Below are positions 20,595-31,203 of a DNA stretch of 64,000 nucleotides, piece after piece. Source of the DNA: Bryoerythrophyllum caledonicum (taxonomy: Eukaryota; Streptophyta; Bryopsida; Pottiales; Pottiaceae); the NCBI GenBank assembly GCA_963971425.1, contig OZ020516.1, forward strand, positions 19,971,332 through 20,035,331, given 5' to 3'. The first letter of the stretch is position 1. The number at the start of each line of letters is the position of its first letter. Position numbers and translations under genes: made by a program. The notes beneath the pieces are model-generated. The model worked only from the letters and a program-made list of their open reading frames with translations. It did not search any database and had not been told where the DNA came from.

Positions 20595-21854
20595 CTAGAA
20601 ATCCGAGAAGTTCGTAGAAGTTGGAAGAGGAATCTCTCTGAGTTGTAATCGATGCCTCTCATTGTCAGGCCTCACGGTCAGGAATTGCACCGACCTCTTT
20701 CCATCAACACTTCGGATTCGGGCATAATGAGATCCGTCATCCAACACCTTGGTCTCCATTCGTGAAGCGGTGATAAATGGTTGGCCCAAAATAATTGGAT
20801 AGGCACTAAGGTTCTGAACAAAGAAGTTTTGTTCTACCTCTACATCCCCAATCTTGGTAAGTACTGCTGGACAAGCTCCATGTAACCGAGTCCGCCCGCT
20901 ATTAGCTGCTCTCATGATCCAGCCATGGTCTGTGTCAATTGGCCATTTGCCCTTCTCATAGACACTCCGAGACATAATATTGATCTCAGAACCGTGGTCA
21001 ACAAGGGCTAAAACATGGTCATCTACTCCTCCGAGATTTATCTTTGTCTCGGTGGTGGCCCTAGCCCAAAATGGTAGATCAAACTCGATCTTTTCTTCAT
21101 CTTCTTTCATGATGGGATGATCATACAAGCACTCAAAGGTTCTTGCTTCTTCTATTAGAATCTTTTCTTCTTGAACCTCCGGCTCACCCATCATAGCAAA
21201 TACCTCTCCAATCTCGATTTCTTCATCTTTAGACATATGGGTGTCTAATGCTCTGATCATCACAGCTTCAGCTGTCATCTGTCTCTTCCTCTTGATAATA
21301 TCGATGATCAACTCATGGAAATCTATTTTTGCTATGCCAAGTGCTTCTCGCAAAGTGAATTCGATTTTGGCATCCAAAATCCTTTCTTCTAACACTCCCT
21401 TCAGATCAATGGAAGTCTCAATGTCTGACTGGAGCTTGTAGGCAGGCGCCTTTGCCTTGGCCCTACTAGAGTCTCTTTTCTCCTCTCCTCTTTTGTTGTC
21501 AGAGGACTGTTTGTTTGGTCCATCCTTCTCTTTGTCTCTATTATTCTCCCACCACTCCTTTGGCAACGGTACATCACTAGGACGCACAGTATCAGGGTCC
21601 GCTGGCTTTGAACGTGTAGGAACCCTCTTTCTCATTTCTTTTGCAGGTTCATTCTGTACTGAGGATCTCTTCTTTGATGTTGGCTCCTCACCATCATCAA
21701 CGTCAAATCTTACACGCTTCTCTTCAACTGAAACATCATGGTGTTCATCACGATCCCTCCCATCATTCATAAATGCCCTGATGCTATTTGCATCAACTGG
21801 GTCTTCCCATCCAGTTGCTTTCCTGATGGCTTGAGCTCCTCTCTTCATCAACAC
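20595..21854 (-). CDS. Aspartic protease region, unit 3
   Basis: 419 residues, protein identical to unit 1, with the same TAG before it and the same -1 exit. Confidence 0.83.
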   Translation of the reverse strand: MLMKRGAQAIRKATGWEDPVDANSIRAFMNDGRDRDEHHDVSVEEKRVRFDVDDGEEPTSKKRSSVQNEPAKEMRKRVPTRSKPADPDTVRPSDVPLPKEWWENNRDKEKDGPNKQSSDNKRGEEKRDSSRAKAKAPAYKLQSDIETSIDLKGVLEERILDAKIEFTLREALGIAKIDFHELIIDIIKRKRQMTAEAVMIRALDTHMSKDEEIEIGEVFAMMGEPEVQEEKILIEEARTFECLYDHPIMKEDEEKIEFDLPFWARATTETKINLGGVDDHVLALVDHGSEINIMSRSVYEKGKWPIDTDHGWIMRAANSGRTRLHGACPAVLTKIGDVEVEQNFFVQNLSAYPIILGQPFITASRMETKVLDDGSHYARIRSVDGKRSVQFLTVRPDNERHRLQLREIPLPTSTNFSDF

Positions 21855-21860
21855 TTGTGT

Positions 21861-22562
21861 CTAAGCAGATAAAGCGCCAATTGAGTGTTGCTCCACTTGA
21901 ATGTTGAACGAATCAGTCTCATGCACTTGCACGTAGCTAGATCGTGCTATCTTGTCTTCCATAAGCTTCTTCATTCCTCCTCTCCCATAATTGGTTCCCA
22001 ATGAAGAACCAGTAGAGGCATCATGGATTTTTCCGTCTTTGTAGAAGACGAGAACATTCTTGAGTGCCTCTTCATAGGATTCACACCCTCTCAGACTATG
22101 ATCAGTCTCTTCATCGCACCAAACACACCTTCTCGAATATTTCCTTGCACCTTCAGATGGTTGTGAAGAAGAAGCTTCCCTAGCCTTCTTCAATTCACTA
22201 AACTCCACCCTTAGCTCTCGAAAACCCTTGATAAGCTCTTCAAGGGCATTTCCATCAGCAGTCTTAGTGGCCTTCGAGGTAGACCCCGGGTTTATCGATG
22301 GTGCTGGAGCAAAAGACACCTTCAAAGATTTTGGTGTCTGAATAGGTTCAGCATAAAATCTCCCTTCGACTCCTCTTGACCTCACTCGTTGTTGTTTGGC
22401 CAAAAGAATCACGGTCTCTTCTACCCTCCTCCAGTCATTGGTAAAGCCACCTTCTGTGGTCCGGTCTCCTAGGAGTAGAAGAAGTTTGTCCTCCAATGCA
22501 ACATCAGTTGCTTGGAGAAAAAGCTCTACCTTCCTAGACTCAAGAAGGCGCCTCTCTGCCAA
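21861..22562 (-). CDS. gag: Gag C-terminal half, unit 3
   Basis: 233 residues, identical to unit 1. The zinc knuckle is intact and TAA lies upstream. Confidence 0.78.
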   Translation of the reverse strand: MAERRLLESRKVELFLQATDVALEDKLLLLLGDRTTEGGFTNDWRRVEETVILLAKQQRVRSRGVEGRFYAEPIQTPKSLKVSFAPAPSINPGSTSKATKTADGNALEELIKGFRELRVEFSELKKAREASSSQPSEGARKYSRRCVWCDEETDHSLRGCESYEEALKNVLVFYKDGKIHDASTGSSLGTNYGRGGMKKLMEDKIARSSYVQVHETDSFNIQVEQHSIGALSA

Positions 22563-22568
22563 AGGTAA

Positions 22569-23054
22569 TTAGATAAACTTCTTCTCGAAGTCTCTCAACA
22601 GCTCGTTGGGACCCATAGAGTTCCCTGGCCGTTGCTCCACCCACTCAAGGAAAGATCTCTTTGTCATTCTCTCCAAATCTTCATCGAAATACTCATCCCG
22701 CAGTCGTTCAGCAAACTCCGCCCACGAGATGACCAGCTCGCGAATCTCTTGCACCCGGTCACGAATCTCAGGTACAACCGCCATGCCAAAAGTCTGCATC
22801 ATTTGATTGCCTTCAACTTGATGCACCTCCATCTCGCAAACATAGGTTCGCAAGAACTTAGAGATATTCTTGCCATTGAACCTTCCAATCTTGGAAACAA
22901 CAGCCTTCAGAGCCTTTGTGGCACCTTGACCACCTTGGTTTGCTCTATGTTGTTCGATAAACAGGGCCAATGCCCCTACAATGTCCTCCATGGGAAATGG
23001 AACTCCACCGGTGCGTCTCCCACCGCCACCAGCAGCTCCTTCAGAGTCTCCCAT
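22569..23054 (-). CDS. gag: Gag N-terminal half, unit 3 (Ile33 form)
   Basis: 161 residues from ATG 23054. Ile at residue 33 (G at 22956) is as in unit 1. Confidence 0.83.
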   Translation of the reverse strand: MGDSEGAAGGGGRRTGGVPFPMEDIVGALALFIEQHRANQGGQGATKALKAVVSKIGRFNGKNISKFLRTYVCEMEVHQVEGNQMMQTFGMAVVPEIRDRVQEIRELVISWAEFAERLRDEYFDEDLERMTKRSFLEWVEQRPGNSMGPNELLRDFEKKFI

Positions 23055-23103
23055 AGCAAAATCACACCAGTCGCCTCAAAGCTTTCTTAGTGGAAGTACC
23101 AAA

Positions 23104-25079
23104 TGTCGTGTAGAGAGGGGAGCGCCTTGAGAATACACGAGATATCTGGCTGCGACTTCGTATAGTCTGCTACGGAGTTCTGTCAAATCTTATGGTCTTC
23201 GGTATTCGGTCTTCAGTCTTCAGTCTTCAGTCTTCAGTCTTCAGTCTTCAGTCTTCAGTCTTCAGTCTTCAGTCTTCAGTCTTCAGTCTTCAGTCTTCAG
23301 TCTTCAAACTCCTCCCCGTTGGCCTATCTTGTGGTGGCTCTAAAGAGTTAAGGGTAAAGGTGGGTGATAAGAAACCACGGCCTCGGACGGGTAAAACGGG
23401 ACGGCCAGACCACAAGCTGAAACCGTCCGAAAGATTGGCTCCTAAAATTCAAACCCACGGTGACCAGCAAACGTGCCTCACCGGTGGGAACGACATAAAC
23501 ACGACCGTGTGGGCAATTAACCCCACTTCGCCGCAACAGAGTTTACAAGAACAGAATTGAAATACAACTAGCCTCCAAAGCTGGCTTGGAATCACAAAAA
23601 AAGAAATCGGACCACAAGCCACAACACACTTGTCTCCATCTTCTCTTCTCTTCAAGTCAAGCCTTGAGTCTTCAATTCCTCCATCCTTCAACTCCAAAGT
23701 CTTCAAGTGTTCAAAAACACTAAGAAACTCAAAAGAAGTGTTCAAAAATACAATGGAAAAGTTTCACCAAGGCTGTAACCTTCAAGCAAGTGACACAGAT
23801 GACTCAAAACTTCAAATACTAAGTGCAATAGCTCTCTGGAAAGCTAATTCAAACAACTAACACTCCTCCAAATTTCAAGTCAATCTAAACTACTGTCCGA
23901 AAGATATACGAGTTCAAAGTTCTGCCCCTCCAAATATTCAATCGCTCATAACTTCTTCTTCAAAACTCCAAATTTCAATTGTAATAACTTTTTGAAGAGC
24001 TATGACCATTGTTCACGCACTTTTCAATTCTCAAACAATTCCAAACTACTGTCCAAAAGTTATGGACAATCAAAGTTTTGCCTACCCCTATTCATTCAAA
24101 TCTCTATAACTTCTTGCTCACAACTCCAAATCTCAATTATAATATCTTTCTAGAAAGCTAAGGTAGAGATGCACAGTCCCTCAAAATCTCAAATCAAATT
24201 GAGAACTACAGAAAAAGTTGTGGCTCCTCGAAACCTCTGCCCCTCAATGGATGGCCTCGGGTTTTCACAGAATTAAAACCTCAATAACTTTTTCTCTACA
24301 ACTCCGAATTCAAATTTTAAAACGAGTATGAAATGCTCTTGAAACAAGGAACAAGATCACAAATTTTCAATTCCACATCATTCAATCTCAATGAGTTACA
24401 CACAGTCAAAGTTCTGCTCCAAACCCTTGCTCTCTCACCCGCGCGCACACACACACACTCACTAAGGAATCTCTTTTCCAACTTTTTCACCTCTAGTGGA
24501 CGTAGGCACTTCAGCCCATGTCACCCTACCCAAAGTACCCCACAAGGTACTTCATTACTTTCTTATCCTTTCCACTTTCAACCAAATAAAATCCCCTAGT
24601 CTTTTATTTATTGGAAGACTAAAAACTTAGACCTTCCAACCAACAAGATAAGTAAAATAAAAAAAATAACTAAATAAAAATAAAAATAAAACTTATCGTA
24701 AGATAGCTGATGGTACGGACGTATAAAGGTGTTGATTCGCACAACCTGATCGCCAAGTCGTGGACTTGGTTGGCTGGAAATGTCGTGGTCAGTGGCTGCC
24801 GCCGGTCCGGGTTCGAACCCAATCGAGCCCGTCGAGTGGTTCGGCGGCCCACGGCTTGGCTCGCTAGTGAGGCAGGAAAAATACCAGTCAACCCGCTACC
24901 TACCCCCCTGAGCAGTGACAAGAACGGTGCAGCACCTAAATGCTAACACCTGCCCAAATCCTCAAACCGTGGTTCTTACCACGACCAACCCCTTTTATCC
25001 CAACTCCTTACTTATTAAAATCCACACATATAAAGACTAATACTTGTATGTACATGATGGAAGAATTTCCATCAGGACA
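23104..25079 (-). repeat. LTR shared by units 3 and 4
   Basis: 1976 bp with 14 minisatellite copies. It has C at 24376, shared with the rightmost LTR and not with the three left ones. Confidence 0.92.
23209..23306. repeat. 7-bp minisatellite (GTCTTCA)x14
   Basis: Fourteen perfect copies, the same number as in the first complete LTR. Confidence 0.97.
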
Positions 25080-25122
25080 TTCACCCTCTCTAAACCTGCA
25101 CATCCTCTGGTATGTGCCAAGC

Positions 25123-25473
25123 TTAGTCATCCTCACTATCTTGGTTGTCATGAACTGCATCTTCTAAGTCTTCATCTTCATCTTCAGCTTGGTCATCGTC
25201 CTCAAATTGTTGTGGATCGAGAATGTCCTCTAAGTCTTGAAGATGAAACCTGTCACTCCTTCGAAAGACTTTGATGCGTTTTCCAGCCACTGGTACGCGA
25301 AGGGAAACTCCATCTAACTCTCGAAGTGAATAAGTGCCATTGAGGTGTACTTTAATCACTACATAAGGTCCAATCCATCTCTTTGCAAATTTCCGTACCG
25401 TGCTGTGTTGATGCTCCAATGTACTATCAAATACAAGGATCCAGTCACCCTCTCTGATCTTCTTTCCCCTCAA
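25123..25473 (-). CDS. Integrase GPY/F module, unit 4
   Basis: Protein identical to the other units, behind the same TGA (25474-25476). Confidence 0.78.
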   Translation of the reverse strand: MRGKKIREGDWILVFDSTLEHQHSTVRKFAKRWIGPYVVIKVHLNGTYSLRELDGVSLRVPVAGKRIKVFRRSDRFHLQDLEDILDPQQFEDDDQAEDEDEDLEDAVHDNQDSEDD

Positions 25474-28400
25474 TCAATGTGTTTTGTCAAAGCGTTCTTT
25501 ATTGCCCAATCTAGCAGCTTTCATCTTCTCCAAGGCTATCTCAAGATCCTCAGGCAATCTTGCCAACTGCTGAATACGAAGCTCCAGCAGTCTTTCCCTA
25601 CTGATGCCATCTTCCCATGAAAGAAACACCCATGTAGGCACATCTTCCTCCGCCGGCATGATTGGTTTTTGACCATACATAAGCTCCACGGGCATATAAC
25701 CGGTAACAGTACTGTCCGTAGTTCTGTCAGCCCAAAGAGCAAATGGTAGCAGTTTTGGCCACAAGCTAGGCTTTCCTCTACAAGCCTTGACTAAAGCATA
25801 AATGATTGGAGGATGTCCCCTCTCAATCTTGCCATTAGCCTCAGGGTTGTAAGCTGTTGTCAGCTTCAACTGCACACCATATCGCTTGAAGAATTCTTTG
25901 GCTTCAGTGGCGTTCAATTCTCCTCTGTCAGCTCTCATCCGGCCAATGTTCCCATACCGACTAAAAATGTCTTCAAGTATAAATCGGCATACATTTTCTG
26001 TTGTCTTGGTCCTCAAAGCTCTTCTTTCAACAAAGTTTGAGAGCTCTTCTCGGGCCAACACAATGTACTTCATCCCCCACATTGCATTTGGCATGGCAAT
26101 CAAATCGATCATCCATTGAAAATGGATTGCAATAGGATAAGTGGGATGCAATTCATCTCTGTGCCGCACCTTCGATTGTAACTGGCACACCGCACAAGAG
26201 GCTACAAACTCCTCAACATCTTTGTATAGCCCCTTCCACCAATACCGCTCCTTGACCTTCGTATAGGTGGCCCAAATGCCTCTGTAACCGACCCAAAGTG
26301 TATCATGAAACTCTTGTAAAATTTGGGTCTTGGTTAAAGAGTCTCCCACCACTCTTAATGGCACTTCACCAGCTCTTTTTTTCTTCTTCCATAGAAATCC
26401 ATCTTTCAATAGATATCCATAAGACAGATGTCTGATGTCTTTGAATGTTTTGTCCATCCAACTTCTTTGCCGTTCCATTGTGCTCAAATAAAGCCCAATA
26501 TCTCTTAACTTTCTTTCATAGAGCTCAGCTTTGAAAGGCAAAGCTCTAGTGGATGGACTTTCTCCATTAGTACTCATCACATAGCCTCCATGTAACAATT
26601 CTTCATCATCTTCATAAGCCATCATCTCCTCTTCTTTGAAATACCTTGCTCTAGACAACATATCGGCAACATAATTCTTTTTGCCCTCAATGTGAACTAG
26701 AACAGGATTCAAGGATTTGATATAGGCTATCCATCGCAGCATTGCAATGTCAGGTGAAGAACAATTTGCTATCATCCCCAACAAAGGCAAGCAGTCAGTT
26801 TCCAATACTACCTCCGCTCCAATCAAGTAGTTTCTGTCTGCCTTTAGAGCTGTAAGGGCACCCCATAGTTCTCTTTTCACTTGTGGCAAAGCCCTCTGTC
26901 GCTCTGTTAGAATCCTTGCTCCAAATCGGATAGCAAATCTCTTTCCTTCTTCATCATCTTGTCCAACAGCCCATCCAATTGCAATCGGGTTTGTGTCAAT
27001 AGTCACAATCACCGGTCTCCCACAAGTATAGTCCACTTGTTTTAGAACCGATGGTGATTCCAAAACTCTTTTCAACTCTATCATAGCCTGGTCTTGCTCA
27101 TATTGCCAAAGAAACTTGTTTCTTTTGCGCAATAGCTTATACAGAGGTTCTGAAATATGAGCAAAATGAGGGATCCAAATTTGGTAGAAGACACAGGCTC
27201 CTAAAAACCTCCTTACTTTAGTGACATTGCTACAGGCCTTCATTCTTCCAATAGCATCCACCTTCTCAGGGTTAGGTTTTCTTCCATAAGAACCACACAA
27301 GTGTCCAACCACCAAAATCTCATCAACCCCAAACCTGGACTTCTCAATGGAGAGGGTCAAATTAACCTCCTCAAGTCTGCTCAAGATTTTGGCCACATCC
27401 TTGATATGATTATTCACAAAGGCTCTGCAACCATCATCTTGGACTGTTGAGTCTTTGTCTTTCTCCTCACACCCTTTCATGTGAATGTCATCCACAAAAG
27501 GTATGGTTTTCTCAGGCACAAAGTCTCTTAGGATTTGATTCATAGCGCTCTGCATATGTGCTACGGAATTGGTAGCACCTTGAGGCAGTGTACACATGCG
27601 CACTAATCCAAGTGGAGTCTTCATGGTTGTCAAATCTCTGCTTTCAGCAGCTAATTGAAATTGATCATAACCAGAATATAGATCTCCAATGGAATATATT
27701 GCGTGCCCCGCAAATGCTTCCGCTACTTCATCAACAATAGGCCCTGAGCCTTTGTTTCTGATGGTCACTCTATTTGCAGGCTGCGTATCTTGAATGAACC
27801 TCAATGCTCCTGACTTCTTTGGCACTGTAAACCACCGATTTGAATATGGAGCCATCGAAGGTTCAAATATGCCCATACGCGTCTTCTCCTTGAGCAACTC
27901 TACTAGCTTCGGAAGTAGAGCTCTAGGCACAGGTATAGGCTTCAAATCCCATGGTACATGCGGTACCGTAAAAATAACCATAGGTGCCACAACACTTGGT
28001 TGGACACATCCAATCTCATCTGGCGAAGAAGCAAAGGCCTTCCCATGCATAGAAAGCATGTCTTGGAATTTCTTCTTCTCCGGCTCAGTTAAGAAATCAT
28101 CTCCTCCAATCTTCAAGTTTGCCAAGGTCTCTTTGGTGAACTTGTGTCCAATCCTTCTTGCTTCTCTCAAACTTGGCTCCTTCTCAGCTTGTCTAATATG
28201 ATCATCGGTATCAAATGGTAGCTGAGTAGCCACCGGCTTCACCTTCTTGGCGACAGTCTTATATCTTGTCTGAACCGAAGCTTCTAATCTTTGCCCATCA
28301 ATCTTGGAATCACACATCTCTGTTATTGCTGTAGAAATTCCGCGATACATTGCAGTTGTATGAACATTGACAACGCAAGGAAAAGTCATCTCCTCATCCT

Positions 28401-28680
28401 TGTCTGCTTCTAGATCTTGTAAGGTTTGTAAGATATCATCTGGCATACCATTTTCTTCGTAAATACCAGAAATGCTTTCATCTCCCTCTATAACCTTCAT
28501 ATTTTTAAGATTTTTCTCCATCTTTTTCACAAACTTTCTATGTACAGGGTCCAAGTCTTTAAGACTTGTAAAGCTCACAAAGCCACACTCTGTCACGCTT
28601 ATAAATCCACACTTAACACTAGTATGTACATTGGGGAATCTACCAGTATAAGTTCCCTTAGCACCCGTGGATCCCCACAT
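25474..28680 (-). CDS. pol: Pol (RT-RNase H-integrase), unit 4
   Basis: 1068 residues. The only protein difference from the other units is Val for Ala at residue 797, two residues before the Tyr that replaces the expected zinc-binding His. Confidence 0.92.
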   Translation of the reverse strand: MWGSTGAKGTYTGRFPNVHTSVKCGFISVTECGFVSFTSLKDLDPVHRKFVKKMEKNLKNMKVIEGDESISGIYEENGMPDDILQTLQDLEADKDEEMTFPCVVNVHTTAMYRGISTAITEMCDSKIDGQRLEASVQTRYKTVAKKVKPVATQLPFDTDDHIRQAEKEPSLREARRIGHKFTKETLANLKIGGDDFLTEPEKKKFQDMLSMHGKAFASSPDEIGCVQPSVVAPMVIFTVPHVPWDLKPIPVPRALLPKLVELLKEKTRMGIFEPSMAPYSNRWFTVPKKSGALRFIQDTQPANRVTIRNKGSGPIVDEVAEAFAGHAIYSIGDLYSGYDQFQLAAESRDLTTMKTPLGLVRMCTLPQGATNSVAHMQSAMNQILRDFVPEKTIPFVDDIHMKGCEEKDKDSTVQDDGCRAFVNNHIKDVAKILSRLEEVNLTLSIEKSRFGVDEILVVGHLCGSYGRKPNPEKVDAIGRMKACSNVTKVRRFLGACVFYQIWIPHFAHISEPLYKLLRKRNKFLWQYEQDQAMIELKRVLESPSVLKQVDYTCGRPVIVTIDTNPIAIGWAVGQDDEEGKRFAIRFGARILTERQRALPQVKRELWGALTALKADRNYLIGAEVVLETDCLPLLGMIANCSSPDIAMLRWIAYIKSLNPVLVHIEGKKNYVADMLSRARYFKEEEMMAYEDDEELLHGGYVMSTNGESPSTRALPFKAELYERKLRDIGLYLSTMERQRSWMDKTFKDIRHLSYGYLLKDGFLWKKKKRAGEVPLRVVGDSLTKTQILQEFHDTLWVGYRGIWATYTKVKERYWWKGLYKDVEEFVASCAVCQLQSKVRHRDELHPTYPIAIHFQWMIDLIAMPNAMWGMKYIVLAREELSNFVERRALRTKTTENVCRFILEDIFSRYGNIGRMRADRGELNATEAKEFFKRYGVQLKLTTAYNPEANGKIERGHPPIIYALVKACRGKPSLWPKLLPFALWADRTTDSTVTGYMPVELMYGQKPIMPAEEDVPTWVFLSWEDGISRERLLELRIQQLARLPEDLEIALEKMKAARLGNKERFDKTH

Positions 28681-28694
28681 CCCACGTGTGCCCT

Positions 28695-29954
28695 CTAGAA
28701 ATCCGAGAAGTTCGTAGAAGTTGGAAGAGGAATCTCTCTGAGTTGTAATCGATGCCTCTCATTGTCAGGCCTCACGGTCAGGAATTGCACCGACCTCTTT
28801 CCATCAACACTTCGGATTCGGGCATAATGAGATCCGTCATCCAACACCTTGGTCTCCATTCGTGAAGCGGTGATAAATGGTTGGCCCAAAATAATTGGAT
28901 AGGCACTAAGGTTCTGAACAAAGAAGTTTTGTTCTACCTCTACATCCCCAATCTTGGTAAGTACTGCTGGACAAGCTCCATGTAACCGAGTCCGCCCGCT
29001 ATTAGCTGCTCTCATGATCCAGCCATGGTCTGTGTCAATTGGCCATTTGCCCTTCTCATAGACACTCCGAGACATAATATTGATCTCAGAACCGTGGTCA
29101 ACAAGGGCTAAAACATGGTCATCTACTCCTCCGAGATTTATCTTTGTCTCGGTGGTGGCCCTAGCCCAAAATGGTAGATCAAACTCGATCTTTTCTTCAT
29201 CTTCTTTCATGATGGGATGATCATACAAGCACTCAAAGGTTCTTGCTTCTTCTATTAGAATCTTTTCTTCTTGAACCTCCGGCTCACCCATCATAGCAAA
29301 TACCTCTCCAATCTCGATTTCTTCATCTTTAGACATATGGGTGTCTAATGCTCTGATCATCACAGCTTCAGCTGTCATCTGTCTCTTCCTCTTGATAATA
29401 TCGATGATCAACTCATGGAAATCTATTTTCGCTATGCCAAGTGCTTCTCGCAAAGTGAATTCGATTTTGGCATCCAAAATCCTTTCTTCTAACACTCCCT
29501 TCAGATCAATGGAAGTCTCAATGTCTGACTGGAGCTTGTAGGCAGGCGCCTTTGTCTTGGCCCTACTAGAGTCTCTTTTCTCCTCTCCTCTTTTGTTGTC
29601 AGAGGACTGTTTGTTTGGTCCATCCTTCTCTTTGTCTCTATTATTCTCCCACCACTCCTTTGGCAACGGTACATCACTAGGACGCACAGTATCAGGGTCC
29701 GCTGGCTTTGAACGTGTAGGAACCCTCTTTCTCATTTCTTTTGCAGGTTCATTCTGTACTGAGGATCTCTTCTTTGATGTTGGCTCCTCACCATCATCAA
29801 CGTCAAATCTTACACGCTTCTCTTCAACTGAAACATCATGGTGTTCATCACGATCCCTCCCATCATTCATAAATGCCCTGATGCTATTTGCATCAACTGG
29901 GTCTTCCCATCCAGTTGCTTTCCTGATGGCTTGAGCTCCTCTCTTCATCAACAC
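28695..29954 (-). CDS. Aspartic protease region, unit 4
   Basis: 419 residues. There is one Ala to Thr change in the charged linker (T at 29555); the D-H-G motif and ILGQPFI are unchanged. Confidence 0.83.
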   Translation of the reverse strand: MLMKRGAQAIRKATGWEDPVDANSIRAFMNDGRDRDEHHDVSVEEKRVRFDVDDGEEPTSKKRSSVQNEPAKEMRKRVPTRSKPADPDTVRPSDVPLPKEWWENNRDKEKDGPNKQSSDNKRGEEKRDSSRAKTKAPAYKLQSDIETSIDLKGVLEERILDAKIEFTLREALGIAKIDFHELIIDIIKRKRQMTAEAVMIRALDTHMSKDEEIEIGEVFAMMGEPEVQEEKILIEEARTFECLYDHPIMKEDEEKIEFDLPFWARATTETKINLGGVDDHVLALVDHGSEINIMSRSVYEKGKWPIDTDHGWIMRAANSGRTRLHGACPAVLTKIGDVEVEQNFFVQNLSAYPIILGQPFITASRMETKVLDDGSHYARIRSVDGKRSVQFLTVRPDNERHRLQLREIPLPTSTNFSDF

Positions 29955-29960
29955 TTGTGT

Positions 29961-30662
29961 CTAAGCAGATAAAGCGCCAATTGAGTGTTGCTCCACTTGA
30001 ATGTTGAACGAATCAGTCTCATGCACTTGCACGTAGCTAGATCGTGCTATCTTGTCTTCCATAAGCTTCTTCATTCCTCCTCTCCCATAATTGGTTCCCA
30101 ATGAAGAACCAGTAGAGGCATCATGGATTTTTCCGTCTTTGTAGAAGACGAGAACATTCTTGAGTGCCTCTTCATAGGATTCACACCCTCTCAGACTATG
30201 ATCAGTCTCTTCATCGCACCAAACACACCTTCTCGAATATTTCCTTGCACCTTCAGATGGTTGTGAAGAAGAAGCTTCCCTAGCCTTCTTCAATTCACTA
30301 AACTCCACCCTTAGCTCTCGAAAACCCTTGATAAGCTCTTCAAGGGCATTTCCATCAGCAGTCTTAGTGGCCTTCGAGGTAGACCCCGGGTTTATCGATG
30401 GTGCTGGAGCAAAAGACACCTTCAAAGATTTTGGTGTCTGAATAGGTTCAGCATAAAATCTCCCTTCGACTCCTCTTGACCTCACTCGTTGTTGTTTGGC
30501 CAAAAGAATCACGGTCTCTTCTACCCTCCTCCAGTCATTGGTAAAGCCACCTTCTGTGGTCCGGTCTCCTAGGAGTAGAAGAAGTTTGTCCTCCAATGCA
30601 ACATCAGTTGCTTGGAGAAAAAGCTCTACCTTCCTAGACTCAAGAAGGCGCCTCTCTGCCAA
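29961..30662 (-). CDS. gag: Gag C-terminal half, unit 4
   Basis: 233 residues, identical to the other units. Confidence 0.78.
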   Translation of the reverse strand: MAERRLLESRKVELFLQATDVALEDKLLLLLGDRTTEGGFTNDWRRVEETVILLAKQQRVRSRGVEGRFYAEPIQTPKSLKVSFAPAPSINPGSTSKATKTADGNALEELIKGFRELRVEFSELKKAREASSSQPSEGARKYSRRCVWCDEETDHSLRGCESYEEALKNVLVFYKDGKIHDASTGSSLGTNYGRGGMKKLMEDKIARSSYVQVHETDSFNIQVEQHSIGALSA

Positions 30663-30668
30663 AGGTAA

Positions 30669-31154
30669 TTAGATAAACTTCTTCTCGAAGTCTCTCAACA
30701 GCTCGTTGGGACCCATAGAGTTCCCTGGCCGTTGCTCCACCCACTCAAGGAAAGATCTCTTTGTCATTCTCTCCAAATCTTCATCGAAATACTCATCCCG
30801 CAGTCGTTCAGCAAACTCCGCCCACGAGATGACCAGCTCGCGAATCTCTTGCACCCGGTCACGAATCTCAGGTACAACCGCCATGCCAAAAGTCTGCATC
30901 ATTTGATTGCCTTCAACTTGATGCACCTCCATCTCGCAAACATAGGTTCGCAAGAACTTAGAGATATTCTTGCCATTGAACCTTCCAATCTTGGAAACAA
31001 CAGCCTTCAGAGCCTTTGTGGCACCTTGACCACCTTGGTTTGCTCTATGTTGTTCCATAAACAGGGCCAATGCCCCTACAATGTCCTCCATGGGAAATGG
31101 AACTCCACCGGTGCGTCTCCCACCGCCACCAGCAGCTCCTTCAGAGTCTCCCAT
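30669..31154 (-). CDS. gag: Gag N-terminal half, unit 4 (Met33 form)
   Basis: 161 residues from ATG 31154, with Met33 (C at 31056) as in unit 2. Confidence 0.83.
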   Translation of the reverse strand: MGDSEGAAGGGGRRTGGVPFPMEDIVGALALFMEQHRANQGGQGATKALKAVVSKIGRFNGKNISKFLRTYVCEMEVHQVEGNQMMQTFGMAVVPEIRDRVQEIRELVISWAEFAERLRDEYFDEDLERMTKRSFLEWVEQRPGNSMGPNELLRDFEKKFI

Positions 31155-31203
31155 AGCAAAATCACACCAGTCGCCTCAAAGCTTTCTTAGTGGAAGTACC
31201 AAA

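Larger units (their letters stand above)
16980..23103 (-). mobile_element. Ty3/Gypsy internal region, unit 3
   Basis: 6124 bp, offset 16214 from unit 1. It shares the Gag Ile33 form with unit 1, but the silent pol alleles (C at 17488, A at 18163, T at 20329) with unit 4. Confidence 0.93.
25080..31203 (-). mobile_element. Ty3/Gypsy internal region, unit 4
   Basis: 6124 bp, offset 24314 from unit 1. It is the unit with most private changes: A at 26291 (integrase Ala797 to Val), C at 29430 (silent) and T at 29555 (protease-region Ala to Thr). Stops are the same as elsewhere. Confidence 0.93.
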